DNA of 64,000 nucleotides from Clostridium sardiniense (GCF_016907995.1 NZ_JAFBDA010000011.1:1-64000); one strand, 5' to 3'. Counted from the stretch's first letter, positions 46,361-55,690 are shown. Translations and numbers: made by a program. The notes: generated from the letters alone by a model not told the origin.

Positions 46361-47375
46361 AAACCACTATATTATACCAATATTTGTACCACACGAAGGG
46401 TGTCCTCATAACTGTGTATTCTGTAATCAAGACAGAATAACAGGGGTAAAGGATAGAGTAGATGGAGAAAAGGTTAAAAATATTATTGAAGAATATTATG
46501 AAACTATACAAAATAAGGAAGCAACTATAGAAGTTTCTTTCTTTGGAGGTACATTTACAGCAATAAGAGAAGAAAAACAAAGAGAGTTACTTGAAGTTGC
46601 TAAAAGGTATAAGGAACTTGGAATAGTAAGCAAAATTAGAATGTCTACAAGACCTGATTATATAAATGACTATATATTAAGCTATTTAAAAGATTATAAT
46701 GTTGATATAATTGAACTTGGAATTCAGTCATTAGATGAAGAAGTATTAATAGCATCTGGAAGAGGACATAGCGTATTAGATGTAATTAATGCATCTAAGC
46801 TTATTAAGAAATATGGAATAACATTAGGGCATCAATTAATGCCTGGTCTTCCTAAGTCAAATCCAGAAAAAGATATAAAGAGTGCTATTGACTCAATAAA
46901 AATGGAGCCAGATATAGTAAGAATATACCCTTCACTTGTTATTAAAGATACGCCTATGGAAGTTATGTATAAAAGAGGAGAATACTCTCCATATACATTA
47001 GATATGGCAGTTGAAGTTAGTAAGAAGATATACAGTATGTTTAATGAAAAAGGTATAAATGTTATTAGGATAGGGCTTCAGCCTACAGAAACAATAAATG
47101 AAGGTGGAGATATAATAGATGGACCATTCCATCCTGCCTTTAGAGAACTTGTTGAAAGTAGCTTGATTTTGGATAAGATTAAAGATAAAGTAAGTAGTAA
47201 GTCTTTTGAAATCTTAATAAATAATAAGGATGTAAGTAAACTTTATGCCAATAAGAAATCTTATTTTAATAAGTTAAAAGAAGATGGATATAATGTAACT
47301 GTAAAAATAACTGATGAAGTTACACGAGGTATAATAATACTTAAAGATGATACAGAAAAGCAAATAAGTATTTAA
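46353..47375 (+). CDS. Elp3-like radical SAM protein
   Basis: The 340-residue radical-SAM protein has cluster ligands Cys17, Cys21 and Cys24 in GCPHNCVFCNQDRITG, then VSFFGGTFTAI, STRPDYIND, ELGIQSLDEEVL and GHQLMPGLP. This is the COG1243-like core without the acetyltransferase domain of full Elp3, so tRNA wobble modification is possible but unproven. GGGGGT lies upstream, inside rnc. The rnc-radical SAM-smc order recurs in Clostridium. Confidence 0.85.
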   Translation: MSKNHYIIPIFVPHEGCPHNCVFCNQDRITGVKDRVDGEKVKNIIEEYYETIQNKEATIEVSFFGGTFTAIREEKQRELLEVAKRYKELGIVSKIRMSTRPDYINDYILSYLKDYNVDIIELGIQSLDEEVLIASGRGHSVLDVINASKLIKKYGITLGHQLMPGLPKSNPEKDIKSAIDSIKMEPDIVRIYPSLVIKDTPMEVMYKRGEYSPYTLDMAVEVSKKIYSMFNEKGINVIRIGLQPTETINEGGDIIDGPFHPAFRELVESSLILDKIKDKVSSKSFEILINNKDVSKLYANKKSYFNKLKEDGYNVTVKITDEVTRGIIILKDDTEKQISI

Positions 47376-47380
47376 TAAAG

Positions 47381-47401
47381 CGAGAGGAAACTCTCGTTTT
47401 G
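47381..47401 (+). terminator. Short intrinsic terminator after the radical SAM gene
   Basis: CGAGAG-GAAA-CTCTCG forms a compact GNRA-looped hairpin followed by only four Ts and a G, so it may be leaky. Confidence 0.65.
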
Positions 47402-47450
47402 TTAAATAATTTAAAGAGTTCAATATATACTAAAGTCAGAGGTGATTTAT

Positions 47451-47543
47451 ATGAGAAAAAAAACAAGAGAGAAGATGCAAATTGCACTTGCAGTATTTTT
47501 AGTTTTAGTATTTTTAATATCCTTAGTACCGATATTTATATAG
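47451..47543 (+). CDS. 30-residue single-helix membrane peptide (Prli42/DUF4044-like, tentative)
   Basis: AGGTGA lies just before an ATG that opens a 30-codon frame. The product starts MRKKTREKMQ, a positively charged cytoplasmic tail, and continues with one hydrophobic helix (IALAVFLVLVFLISLVPIFI). Size and layout resemble the Prli42/DUF4044 micro-proteins, which tether stressosomes in Listeria. The sequence is too short for a firm call. It sits 17 bases before the smc start and is probably co-transcribed with it. Confidence 0.6.
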   Translation: MRKKTREKMQIALAVFLVLVFLISLVPIFI

Positions 47544-47560
47544 TGTAGGGAGTGGAATGG

Positions 47561-50500
47561 TTGTTTTTAAAATCTTTAGAAGTAAGAGGGTTTAAATCCT
47601 TCGCTGATAAAACAGAGCTTAAATTTAGGAAAGGGGTTACAGCAGTTGTAGGACCTAATGGCAGTGGGAAAAGTAATATTTCAGATGCAGTAAGATGGGT
47701 TCTTGGAGAACAAAGTGTCAAGACACTTAGAGGTGGCAAGATGGAAGATGTAATCTTTGCTGGAACTCAGTACAGAAAACCAGTTGGACTTGCACAGGTT
47801 TCTCTTACTTTAGATAATTCGGATGAAGTCCTTTCAACTGATTATAATGAAGTAACTGTAACTAGAAGGATATTTAGATCAGGCGAAACTGAATATCTTA
47901 TAAATAATAACAAATGTAGACTTAAGGATATAACAAGTCTTTTTATGGATACAGGGATTGGTAAAGAAGGCTATTCACTTATTGGACAAGGTAAAATTGA
48001 AGCAATCTTAAGTGGAAGGCCGGAGGATAGAAGAGCACTTCTTGAAGAGGCCGCTGGAATTGTTAAATATAAGTGGAGAAAAAATGAGGCTGAGAAGAAG
48101 CTGTCTAATACTGACGAAAATTTGGTTAGAATAAGAGATATCATATCTACTTATGAAGAAAGATTAGAACCTTTAAGAGTAGAAAGAGAAAAAGCTTTAA
48201 AATTTAATGATTTATCTGAAGAGCTTAAAGAAAAAGAAGTTTCTTTAATTGTAAGTAATATAAAATTTGTTGAAAATGAACTAAAGGCTTTTAATGAAGA
48301 ACTAGAAAATAGAGAAAAAGATTTAAATGTTAAAAGAGATGAATTAAAGAATAAAAGGGAAACATTAAAAAGTATAGAAGAAAAGCTTGAAGAACTTGAA
48401 AGCAAGACTACTGATAAGAAACTTGAGTACTTTACTAAAAAAGAAGGTATAACAAAAGCTAATAGCGATATTGAATTATTTAATGAAAGAATAAATAATT
48501 TAAATAAAAGTATTGAAAAAAATAAATTTGAAGAGTATGGACTTAATAATAAAGTTAAAGATATACATAAAGAAAAAGAAATCTTAGAAAAAGAGTTGTA
48601 TTTAAAAAAAGAGGAACAAGAAGCTAGGGAAATAGAGATTACTAAGCTTGAAGAAAAAAATAAAAATCTTAGTTTAAAGATAAAGGAATTTGAGTTAGAA
48701 CTCAAGAAATTAAAAAATAGCGAGTTAGAATTACTTAGAGGAAATTCTTCTATAAAAAATAAGATAACAGAAATAAGTAGTGAAATAAAAAATAAAGAAG
48801 AACGAAAAAATAGAATAAAGAGTTCTCTTGAAAGTATTAATAGCAACATAAATCTTAATAAAGCTAGCATAAATGGATTAACTTTAAAAATAGAATCAGA
48901 AGAAAAAGAATTTGAAATATTAAGAGAAAAGATTTCTTCAAGTAAACAAATATTATCAAGACTTAATAATAATTTAGTTAAAAAAGAAAATGAATCTAAA
49001 GGAGCTAATATAGCTATAAGTAAGCTTGAGGCTAATAAATCTATGCTTGAGGATCTGGAAAATCAATATGAAGGATATAATAGATCTCTTAAAAATTTAA
49101 TGGACAGGGTATATAAAAAGCTTACTCCTCATACTGAAAATATAAATGTTTTAGGGGAAGTTTTTGATGTTCCTAAGGGATATGAACAGGCTATAGAAAC
49201 AGCTCTTGGTGGCTCAATTTCAAATGTTATAACGGAGACAGAAAATGTTGCTAAAGATTTAATTGGATATTTAAAAGACAATAAACTCGGAAGAATTACC
49301 TTCCTACCTCTTAACATAATAAATGGAAAGAGAATTAGTGTTGATAATAGAGTGAAAGATATAGATGGATATTTAGGTATAGCATCAGAAATAATTGAAT
49401 TTGATAATAAGTACACTAAGGTTATTGATTATGCTCTTGGAAGAACTTTAATCTGTTCTAATATGGATAGTGCTTTTAAAATTGCAAAGATGATAGGGTA
49501 CAAGCATAAAATTGTAACTTTAGAAGGTGAAGTCTTAAATGCAGGAGGGGCATTAACTGGAGGTAGTATAAAGGGTAAAACCTCAAATATATTAAGTAGA
49601 AAAAGAGAAATTGAAGAAATTGAAAATAGAATTACTTTAGGAAAAGAAAAATTAAAAGAGATATCAAAAGAAATAGAAAAAATAAATAGTGAAAGAAAAA
49701 TTATAGATGAGTCAATCTTAAATAATACAGATAAAATACATGGAATAAAAATAGAGATAGCCACAAATAAAACTGAGCTATCAAACTTAGAAAATCAAAT
49801 TAATAAATTAAAAGATACATTAGTATCAGCACAAAATGAAGAATCTAAGATTGAGTCAGATATATCTTCTTTAAAAGAGCGTTTAAATGAACATGAGAGA
49901 AACCTTAAAGAATTAGCAAGTGAAAATTCTTTAAATAAAGAAAGAGAAATCGAACTTGAAGATATTTTAAATAGAGAAAAAGCGCACATTGAAAAATGCA
50001 ATAATGAATTAACAGAGGCTAGAATAAATAGAGCTTCTATAAATGAAGCACTTCAAGGTAAGATTAATGATATCTCAAGAAAAGATATTGAATTAAAAGA
50101 AAGTAATTTAAAACTTATAGAAATTCAAAAGGAAAATGAAGATTCTTTAAAGGGTATAGAAAAATCTAAAGAAGATATTGAATCTAGTTTAAATGTAATA
50201 AAAGAGAATACTAAGAGATTAGAAGAATTAGAAGATATATTTAAAGAAGATGAAATTAAAAAGGGGTCTCTTAAAGAAGATTTTAAAAAGATTGATAGTT
50301 TAATTACTGAAATGAGAGAGATAATAAATAAAGAAGAAGGCGAATTTAATAGAAGAGAGATTCTTAAAGCTAAAAGTGAAATGGAAATAGAAAATCACTT
50401 TAAAAAGCTTAATGAAGAGATGGATTTAACTTATGCAGAGGCTCTTGAAATTGCAAAGCCTATTGAAAATATAATGGCCTTTAAGGACAATATAAATTCA

Positions 50501-51118
50501 ATTAAAAGAAGGATATCAGCTTTAGGAACTGTAAATCTTGCAGCTATTTCAGAATATGAAGAAGTTAGTGAAAAGTATGAGTTTATGTCTACGCAAGAGC
50601 AAGATTTAGAGAAGGCTAAAGAAGAGCTTATTTCAGTTATAGAAGAAATGACTTTAAAGATGAAAGTAATATTCAAAGATAATTTTAAAATTTTAAATAA
50701 AAACTTTGATGAAACATTTAAAGAATTATTTAAAGGTGGAACTGCAGAGCTTATATTGGGGGAAGGTGATGAACTTACAGCTAATATAGAGATAAATGTA
50801 ATGCCGCCAGGAAAGAAGCTTCAAAACATTAATTTAATGTCTGGTGGAGAAAAAGTATTATCTGCAATAGCTTTACTTTTTGGTATACTTAAAATGAAAC
50901 CAACTCCTTTCTGTATATTAGATGAAATTGAAGCTGCACTTGATGATGCAAATGTATATAGATATGCAGAATTTTTAAGAAAATTTTCAGAAAAAAATAT
51001 TCAATTTATAGTAATTACCCATAGAAAAGGAACTATGGAAGTAAGTGATGTTATGTATGGTGTTACAATGGAAGAAAAGGGAGTTTCTAAAGTTGTATCA
51101 GTTGATTTAACTAAATAG
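47561..51118 (+). CDS. smc: Chromosome partition protein SMC
   Basis: The 1185-residue condensin ATPase has Walker A GPNGSGKSN (31-39), Q-loop and DTGIGKEGYSLIGQGKIE, two long coiled coils, and the hinge around residues 510-670 with SKI-type glycines (LNAGGALTGGS). The C-terminal half-domain has the signature LMSGGEK and Walker B FCILDEIEAALDD. I choose the TTG at 47561, which gives MFLKSLEVRGFKSF, aligning with Bacillus SMC, and has GGGAG eight bases upstream; a GTG at 47552 overlaps that site. It organises chromosomes with ScpAB, not encoded here. Confidence 0.96.
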   Translation: MFLKSLEVRGFKSFADKTELKFRKGVTAVVGPNGSGKSNISDAVRWVLGEQSVKTLRGGKMEDVIFAGTQYRKPVGLAQVSLTLDNSDEVLSTDYNEVTVTRRIFRSGETEYLINNNKCRLKDITSLFMDTGIGKEGYSLIGQGKIEAILSGRPEDRRALLEEAAGIVKYKWRKNEAEKKLSNTDENLVRIRDIISTYEERLEPLRVEREKALKFNDLSEELKEKEVSLIVSNIKFVENELKAFNEELENREKDLNVKRDELKNKRETLKSIEEKLEELESKTTDKKLEYFTKKEGITKANSDIELFNERINNLNKSIEKNKFEEYGLNNKVKDIHKEKEILEKELYLKKEEQEAREIEITKLEEKNKNLSLKIKEFELELKKLKNSELELLRGNSSIKNKITEISSEIKNKEERKNRIKSSLESINSNINLNKASINGLTLKIESEEKEFEILREKISSSKQILSRLNNNLVKKENESKGANIAISKLEANKSMLEDLENQYEGYNRSLKNLMDRVYKKLTPHTENINVLGEVFDVPKGYEQAIETALGGSISNVITETENVAKDLIGYLKDNKLGRITFLPLNIINGKRISVDNRVKDIDGYLGIASEIIEFDNKYTKVIDYALGRTLICSNMDSAFKIAKMIGYKHKIVTLEGEVLNAGGALTGGSIKGKTSNILSRKREIEEIENRITLGKEKLKEISKEIEKINSERKIIDESILNNTDKIHGIKIEIATNKTELSNLENQINKLKDTLVSAQNEESKIESDISSLKERLNEHERNLKELASENSLNKEREIELEDILNREKAHIEKCNNELTEARINRASINEALQGKINDISRKDIELKESNLKLIEIQKENEDSLKGIEKSKEDIESSLNVIKENTKRLEELEDIFKEDEIKKGSLKEDFKKIDSLITEMREIINKEEGEFNRREILKAKSEMEIENHFKKLNEEMDLTYAEALEIAKPIENIMAFKDNINSIKRRISALGTVNLAAISEYEEVSEKYEFMSTQEQDLEKAKEELISVIEEMTLKMKVIFKDNFKILNKNFDETFKELFKGGTAELILGEGDELTANIEINVMPPGKKLQNINLMSGGEKVLSAIALLFGILKMKPTPFCILDEIEAALDDANVYRYAEFLRKFSEKNIQFIVITHRKGTMEVSDVMYGVTMEEKGVSKVVSVDLTK

Positions 51119-51140
51119 GTGTAGAAGTGGAGGACTTAAA

Positions 51141-52055
51141 ATGTTTGGAAAATTATTTGATAAGTTAAAAACAGGTTTAACGAAGACTAGGGATGGGTTA
51201 CAAGATAAAATTAATGAGGCATTGAATTTAGCTGTAACTATTGATGATGATTTATATGAGGAATTAGAGGAAATATTAATAATTTCAGATATAGGTATGG
51301 ATACAACTGTTGAAATTATAGATAGGTTAAAGGTTAAAATTAGAAAAGAAAAAATAAACGATCCTCAAATGGTAAAACCAGCCCTTAAAGAAGTTATAAC
51401 TGAAATGCTTCTTGAAGGAGATAATGAAGAGGAATCAAATGGATCAGAAAAAGAAGTTTTACTTGTAATTGGAGTAAATGGAGTTGGTAAAACTACATCA
51501 ATTGGAAAGCTTGCAGCCAAAAATAAGCAAGAAGGTAAAAAAGTATTACTTGCAGCGGCAGATACATTTAGAGCAGCTGCAATTGATCAGCTTGAAGTAT
51601 GGAGCGATAGAGCAGAGGTTGATATAGTAAAGCAAAGTGAAGGATCAGATCCAGCTGCAGTTGTTTTTGATGCAGTTCAAGCAGCTAAAGCTAGAAATGT
51701 AGATCTTTTAATTTGTGATACAGCTGGAAGACTTCATAACAAGAAAAATTTAATGAATGAACTTTCAAAGATAAATAGAATCATAGATAGAGAATATGGG
51801 GAAGCTAAGAAGCAAACACTTCTTGTTTTAGATGGCACAACAGGACAAAATGCGGTAATTCAAGCTAAACAGTTTATGGAGGCGTGTCCTATAGATGGAA
51901 TAATATTAACAAAATTAGATGGTACTGCAAAAGGTGGAGTTGTTATATCTATAAAGCAATCTCTTAACATACCAGTTAAGTATATTGGTGTTGGAGAAGG
52001 TATTGATGATCTTCAAAAATTTGATGCAGAAAGTTTTGCTGAAGCATTATTTTAA
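51141..52055 (+). CDS. ftsY: Signal recognition particle receptor FtsY
   Basis: The 304-residue SRP receptor GTPase has the helical N domain, then G motifs GVNGVGKTTS (111-120), DTFRAAAIDQL, DTAGRLHNK, and TKLDGTAKGG. It lacks the long acidic A domain of E. coli FtsY, as is usual in Firmicutes. It docks ribosome-SRP complexes at the membrane together with Ffh, encoded 430 bases downstream. AGTGGAGG precedes the ATG. Confidence 0.97.
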   Translation: MFGKLFDKLKTGLTKTRDGLQDKINEALNLAVTIDDDLYEELEEILIISDIGMDTTVEIIDRLKVKIRKEKINDPQMVKPALKEVITEMLLEGDNEEESNGSEKEVLLVIGVNGVGKTTSIGKLAAKNKQEGKKVLLAAADTFRAAAIDQLEVWSDRAEVDIVKQSEGSDPAAVVFDAVQAAKARNVDLLICDTAGRLHNKKNLMNELSKINRIIDREYGEAKKQTLLVLDGTTGQNAVIQAKQFMEACPIDGIILTKLDGTAKGGVVISIKQSLNIPVKYIGVGEGIDDLQKFDAESFAEALF

Positions 52056-52061
52056 AAAAAA

Positions 52062-52095
52062 TTAAGGTGTTAAGTAAAAATACTTGACACCTTAA
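52062..52095 (-). terminator. Inverted repeat between ftsY and ylxM: terminator on the minus strand
   Basis: TTAAGGTGTTAAGTA and TACTTGACACCTTAA are 15-base arms (one G-U pair as RNA) around AAAA. On the plus strand no T tract follows. On the minus strand the stem is followed by eight Ts (complement of 52054-52062), giving a proper terminator shape that faces into the ftsY antisense direction. Confidence 0.55.
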
Positions 52096-52112
52096 AATAT
52101 ATCTGTTATTAT
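52084..52112 (+). promoter_or_regulatory. Extended -10 promoter of ylxM-ffh inside the inverted repeat
   Basis: A consensus TTGACA (52084-52089) lies in the right arm of the inverted repeat. After 17 bases comes TATTAT (52107-52112), preceded by TGT, an extended -10. It would drive ylxM, ffh and rpsP. Confidence 0.65.
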
Positions 52113-52136
52113 CTCTTTTGTGGGTAAGGTGATTAT

Positions 52137-52469
52137 ATGATGGAAGATAGGGTTGAGATTTCATTATTGATGGATTTTTACAAACCATTACTAACTGAAA
52201 AGCAAAAAAATATTATGGAATTATATTTTGAGGATGACTTATCCTTAGCTGAAATTGCTGAATTAAACAACACAAGTCGTCAAGCAATCCATGATTTGCT
52301 TAAAAGATGTTATAAGCAACTTTTAACCTATGAAGAAAAGTTAGGCTTACTTCAAAAGAGTATAAATCGAGAAGAAAAAATTATAAAACTTCTAAAAAAC
52401 TTTAAAGAAAAGTATTCTATTTATAATAAAGAATATGATATGCTAAAGAAAGAACTAGAAGATTTATAA
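52137..52469 (+). CDS. ylxM: Putative SRP-associated DNA-binding protein YlxM
   Basis: The 110-residue protein has an N-terminal sigma-70-region-4-like helix-turn-helix: LLTEKQKNIMELYFEDDLSL, then AEIAELNNTSRQAIHDLLKR. A charged coiled tail follows. YlxM almost always precedes ffh in Firmicutes; in Streptococcus it modulates SRP activity. AAGGTG lies five bases before ATG 52137 and eight before the ATG at 52140, so either start is possible. It ends 16 bases before ffh. Confidence 0.92.
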   Translation: MMEDRVEISLLMDFYKPLLTEKQKNIMELYFEDDLSLAEIAELNNTSRQAIHDLLKRCYKQLLTYEEKLGLLQKSINREEKIIKLLKNFKEKYSIYNKEYDMLKKELEDL

Positions 52470-52485
52470 CATTAGGAGGTTTAAT

Positions 52486-53841
52486 ATGGCTTTTGAGGGA
52501 TTATCAGAAAAGCTTCAAAATACCTTTAAAAAATTAAAGGGAAAAGGAAAGCTTAATGAAAAAGATATTAAAGAAGCTATGAGGGAAGTAAAACTTGCTT
52601 TACTAGAAGCAGATGTTAACTATAAAGTAGTAAAAAAGTTTGTTAAGAGTGTTAGTGAAAAATGCGTTGGTAGTAATGTATTAGAAAGCTTGACACCAGG
52701 GCAACAAGTTATTAAAATAGTTAACGATGAACTTACTGAACTTATGGGAGGAAGCGAAAGTAAAATAAATTATTCAAGTAGTGGTACTACAGTAATAATG
52801 CTTGTAGGACTTCAAGGAGCTGGTAAAACTACAATGTGTGGTAAGCTAGCATTAAACCTTAGACAGAATAATAAAAAACCGCTTCTTGTAGCATGTGATA
52901 TTTACAGACCTGCGGCTATAAAACAATTAGAAGTTGTAGGAAAGCAAATAGACATACCTGTATTCTCTATGGGAGATAAAGAAAAAGCAGTTAATATTGC
53001 TAAAGCAGGTATAAAATATGCAAAAGACAATGGAAATAACGTAGTTATTATAGATACAGCCGGAAGATTACATATCGATGAAGGTTTAATGCAAGAATTA
53101 AAAGATGTAAAGGAAGTTGTAAATCCTTCAGAGATTTTACTTGTAGTAGATTCAATGACAGGTCAAGATGCAGTAAATGTTGCAGAAAGTTTTAATAATG
53201 AGCTTGATGTATCAGGGGTTATCTTAACTAAGCTTGATGGTGATACTAGAGGTGGTGCTGCACTTTCAATCAGATCAATTACTGAAAAGCCAATAAAGTT
53301 TGTTGGTATAGGTGAAAAGATGAATGATTTTGAAGTGTTCCATCCAGATAGAATGGCCTCAAGAATACTTGGAATGGGAGATGTATTATCTCTAATTGAG
53401 AAAGCTCAGTCTGCAATAGACGAAGATGAAGCAGCAGATTTTACAAAGAAGATGATGAGCCAAGGTCTTAATTTTGAAGATTATTTAACAGCAATGGAAC
53501 AAATGAAAAAACTTGGACCATTGAACAAGTTAATGGAGATGATTCCAGGAGTTAATGCAAAAGAATTACAAGGCGTTGATTTTGATCAAGGTCAAAAACA
53601 GATGGAAAAGGTTAGAGCCATAATTCTTTCAATGACTTTAAAAGAAAGAAGAAATCCATCACTTGTAATTAGTAATTCTTCAAGAAAAAAAAGAATTGCA
53701 AAGGGATCAGGTTCAACAATACAAGAAGTTAATAAACTTATTAAAGGATTTGAAATGATGAAAAAGCAAATGAAGCAAATGAAATCACTTCAAAAGGGAG
53801 GCAAAAAAGGTCTTCTAGGTAAATTGCCTTTTATGAGTTAA
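52486..53841 (+). CDS. ffh: Signal recognition particle GTPase Ffh
   Basis: The 451-residue SRP54 homologue has an N domain, a G domain with GLQGAGKTT (108-116), DIYRPAAIKQL, DTAGRLHID and TKLDGDTRGG, and a methionine-rich M domain (from about 300). The M domain carries the SRP-RNA-binding helix-turn-helix (RIAKGSGSTIQEVNKLIKGF) and a methionine-rich C-terminal tail for signal sequences. The 4.5S/6S SRP RNA gene is not in this window. The order ylxM-ffh-rpsP is standard. Confidence 0.97.
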   Translation: MAFEGLSEKLQNTFKKLKGKGKLNEKDIKEAMREVKLALLEADVNYKVVKKFVKSVSEKCVGSNVLESLTPGQQVIKIVNDELTELMGGSESKINYSSSGTTVIMLVGLQGAGKTTMCGKLALNLRQNNKKPLLVACDIYRPAAIKQLEVVGKQIDIPVFSMGDKEKAVNIAKAGIKYAKDNGNNVVIIDTAGRLHIDEGLMQELKDVKEVVNPSEILLVVDSMTGQDAVNVAESFNNELDVSGVILTKLDGDTRGGAALSIRSITEKPIKFVGIGEKMNDFEVFHPDRMASRILGMGDVLSLIEKAQSAIDEDEAADFTKKMMSQGLNFEDYLTAMEQMKKLGPLNKLMEMIPGVNAKELQGVDFDQGQKQMEKVRAIILSMTLKERRNPSLVISNSSRKKRIAKGSGSTIQEVNKLIKGFEMMKKQMKQMKSLQKGGKKGLLGKLPFMS

Positions 53842-53875
53842 TATATAATTATACTTTAAAGGAGGTGAAATTAAC

Positions 53876-54121
53876 ATGGCAGTAAAGATTAGATTAAGAA
53901 GAATGGGAGCTAAGAAAGCACCTTTCTACAGAGTAGTTGTTGCTGATTCAAGAAGCCCAAGAGATGGTAGATTCATCGAAGAAATCGGATTCTACAATCC
54001 AGTTTCAGAACCAGCTGAAATAAAAATCAACGAAGAAAAAGCTAACAAATGGCTACAAAATGGTGCACAACCAACAGAAGTAGTTAAAAAGCTTTTCGTA
54101 AAGGCAGGCCTAAACAAGTAA
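53876..54121 (+). CDS. rpsP: 30S ribosomal protein S16
   Basis: The 81-residue protein has the S16 pattern: [20 protein letters not shown] at the start, then [29 protein letters not shown] precedes the ATG. The cluster rpsP-khpA-rimM-trmD-rplS is conserved across bacteria and combines ribosomal proteins with assembly and tRNA modification factors. Confidence 0.97.
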   Translation: MAVKIRLRRMGAKKAPFYRVVVADSRSPRDGRFIEEIGFYNPVSEPAEIKINEEKANKWLQNGAQPTEVVKKLFVKAGLNK

Positions 54122-54125
54122 TTTT

Positions 54126-54172
54126 AGGAGGTGAATACTGCACCTAGTACATACACTATATGCAGGACACTT
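54126..54172 (+). promoter_or_regulatory. Structured spacer between SD and start codon of khpA
   Basis: A strong SD, AGGAGGTG (54126-54133), lies 39 bases before the ATG. In between, CTGCA (54138-54142) pairs with TGCAG (54161-54165) and TAGT with ACTA inside it. Folding this hairpin leaves four plus seven unpaired bases, about the normal SD distance. A weak AGGA also lies five bases before the ATG, partly in the hairpin. Confidence 0.5.
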
Positions 54173-54400
54173 ATGAAAGAATTAGTTGAAATAATAGCTA
54201 AGTCTCTTGTGGATAAGCCCGATGAAGTTAAAGTAAATGAAATTGCAGGTGAGCAATCAATTATACTAGAACTTAGGGTTGCGCCAGAAGATATGGGCAA
54301 AGTTATTGGAAAACAGGGAAGAATAGCAAAAGCTATTAGAACCGTAGTAAAGGCTGCAGCAATAAAAGAAGAAAAAAGAGTAGTAGTTGAAATTATCTAA
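54173..54400 (+). CDS. khpA: KH-domain RNA-binding protein KhpA (YlqC)
   Basis: The 75-residue, single-KH-domain protein begins [19 protein letters not shown] and carries the KH loop [20 protein letters not shown]. KhpA pairs with KhpB (Jag) to control cell elongation and division in streptococci and binds RNA. I take the ATG at 54173, which gives the family N-terminus. A GTG at 54131 would add residues unlike the family and overlaps its own SD. It lies between rpsP and rimM, as in other Firmicutes. Confidence 0.9.
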   Translation: MKELVEIIAKSLVDKPDEVKVNEIAGEQSIILELRVAPEDMGKVIGKQGRIAKAIRTVVKAAAIKEEKRVVVEII

Positions 54401-54427
54401 AGAGTTAGGCCTGTCCTAACTCTTTTT
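54399..54427 (+). terminator. Intrinsic terminator after khpA
   Basis: AAAGAGTTAGG-CCTGT-CCTAACTCTTT is a perfect stem ending in a T run. Confidence 0.92.
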
Positions 54428-54486
54428 ATATAATATAAGGATAAATATTTAATTCTTTGATAATTATAAAAAAGAGGTGAAAGCTA

Positions 54487-54984
54487 ATGGGAGAATTTTT
54501 TAGAGTAGGTAAAATAGTAAATACCCATGGATTAAAAGGTGAAGTTAAAGTTATGGCAACAACTTCTGATGTTAATAACTTTAAAAGATATGGAACTGTT
54601 TTTATAAACGGAGTTGAAAGAACTATTGAAGGTGTTAAATTCCAAAAAGATAGAGTAATCTTAAAGATAGAAGGAATAAATTCAATTGATGAAGCTGAAA
54701 CATATAAAACTAAAATAATAGAAGTTCCTAGAGAAAGAGAACCAGAGCTTCCAGAGGATACTTTTTATGTTACAGATCTTATAGGTATACATGTATTTGA
54801 TACTGAAGGTAAGGATCTTGGAGCTATATATGATGTTATAGAAACGAAAAATAATGATGTATATTGGATTAGAGAACCTAAAGAATTACTAATCCCTGTA
54901 CTTAAGACAATTGTTTTAGATATAGATTTAGATAATGAGAAGATTGTTATAAGACCAGTAGGAGAATGGCAAGATGAAGATTAG
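54487..54984 (+). CDS. rimM: 16S rRNA maturation factor RimM
   Basis: The 165-residue protein has the N-terminal RimM beta-barrel ([18 protein letters not shown]) and C-terminal PRC-barrel ([18 protein letters not shown] ... [10 protein letters not shown]). It helps fold the 30S head around S19. AAGAGGTG precedes the ATG. Its end overlaps trmD by 11 bases, so the two are translationally coupled. Confidence 0.96.
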   Translation: MGEFFRVGKIVNTHGLKGEVKVMATTSDVNNFKRYGTVFINGVERTIEGVKFQKDRVILKIEGINSIDEAETYKTKIIEVPREREPELPEDTFYVTDLIGIHVFDTEGKDLGAIYDVIETKNNDVYWIREPKELLIPVLKTIVLDIDLDNEKIVIRPVGEWQDED

Positions 54985-55690
54985 TGTTTTAACGCTTTTC
55001 CCAGATATGTTTTCTATATTTAATCATAGCATTATAGGTAAAGCACAAGAAAAAGGATTAGTTAATATAGAGTGTCTTAATATAAGAGATTATACAAAGC
55101 ATAAAAATAAAAAGGTTGATGATTATCCTTATGGTGGTGGTGCTGGTATGGTTATGGCACCACAACCTATTGTAGATGCTATAAGGGAATGTAAAAAAAA
55201 TAATTCAGGAAAAGTTATCTTTTTAGGGCCAAGAGGAAAACAGTTTAATCATGAACTTTCAAAAGAGCTTGCAAAAGAAGATAACTTAATATTCATATGT
55301 GGACATTATGAGGGTATTGATGAAAGAGTATATCAGCATATAGATATGGAAATATCACTTGGAGATTTTATATTAACAGGTGGTGAAATGGCTGCTATTC
55401 CTGTAATTGATTCTATTCTTAGATTAAAACCAGGAGTACTTGGAAAAGAAGAAAGTTTTATGGATGAATCATTCTCTAATGGACTTTTAGAATATCCCCA
55501 ATATACAAGACCTGAGGAATTTGAAGGAGTTAAGGTTCCGGAAGTATTACTTTCAGGGCATCACGAGAATATAAGAAAATGGAGAAGAAAAGAGTCATTA
55601 ATAGCAACAAGAGAAAGAAGAAAAGATTTATTTGATAAAATAGAACTTACAAAAGAAGACAAAAAGATATTAAAAGAGCATAATAAATAA
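54974..55690 (+). CDS. trmD: tRNA (guanine-37-N1)-methyltransferase TrmD
   Basis: The 238-residue SPOUT-family enzyme methylates G37 next to the anticodon, preventing frameshifts. Its knot motifs are visible: [20 protein letters not shown] at the start, [24 protein letters not shown], and [26 protein letters not shown]-type sequence within rimM precedes the start. Length is normal. Confidence 0.97.
   Translation: MKISVLTLFPDMFSIFNHSIIGKAQEKGLVNIECLNIRDYTKHKNKKVDDYPYGGGAGMVMAPQPIVDAIRECKKNNSGKVIFLGPRGKQFNHELSKELAKEDNLIFICGHYEGIDERVYQHIDMEISLGDFILTGGEMAAIPVIDSILRLKPGVLGKEESFMDESFSNGLLEYPQYTRPEEFEGVKVPEVLLSGHHENIRKWRRKESLIATRERRKDLFDKIELTKEDKKILKEHNK

Noticed and set aside
48151-48870. Long minus-strand reading frame antisense to smc
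   Set aside because: It is a mirror of the coiled-coil codons (Glu/Lys-rich read backwards as Ser/Phe/Leu-rich), with no ribosome site or family resemblance.
50982-50996. CodY-box-like AATTTTCAGAAAAAA inside smc
   Set aside because: It matches 13 of 15 positions, but lies deep in coding sequence for conserved residues (RKFSEKN), far from a promoter. Chance matches at this level are expected in A/T-rich DNA.
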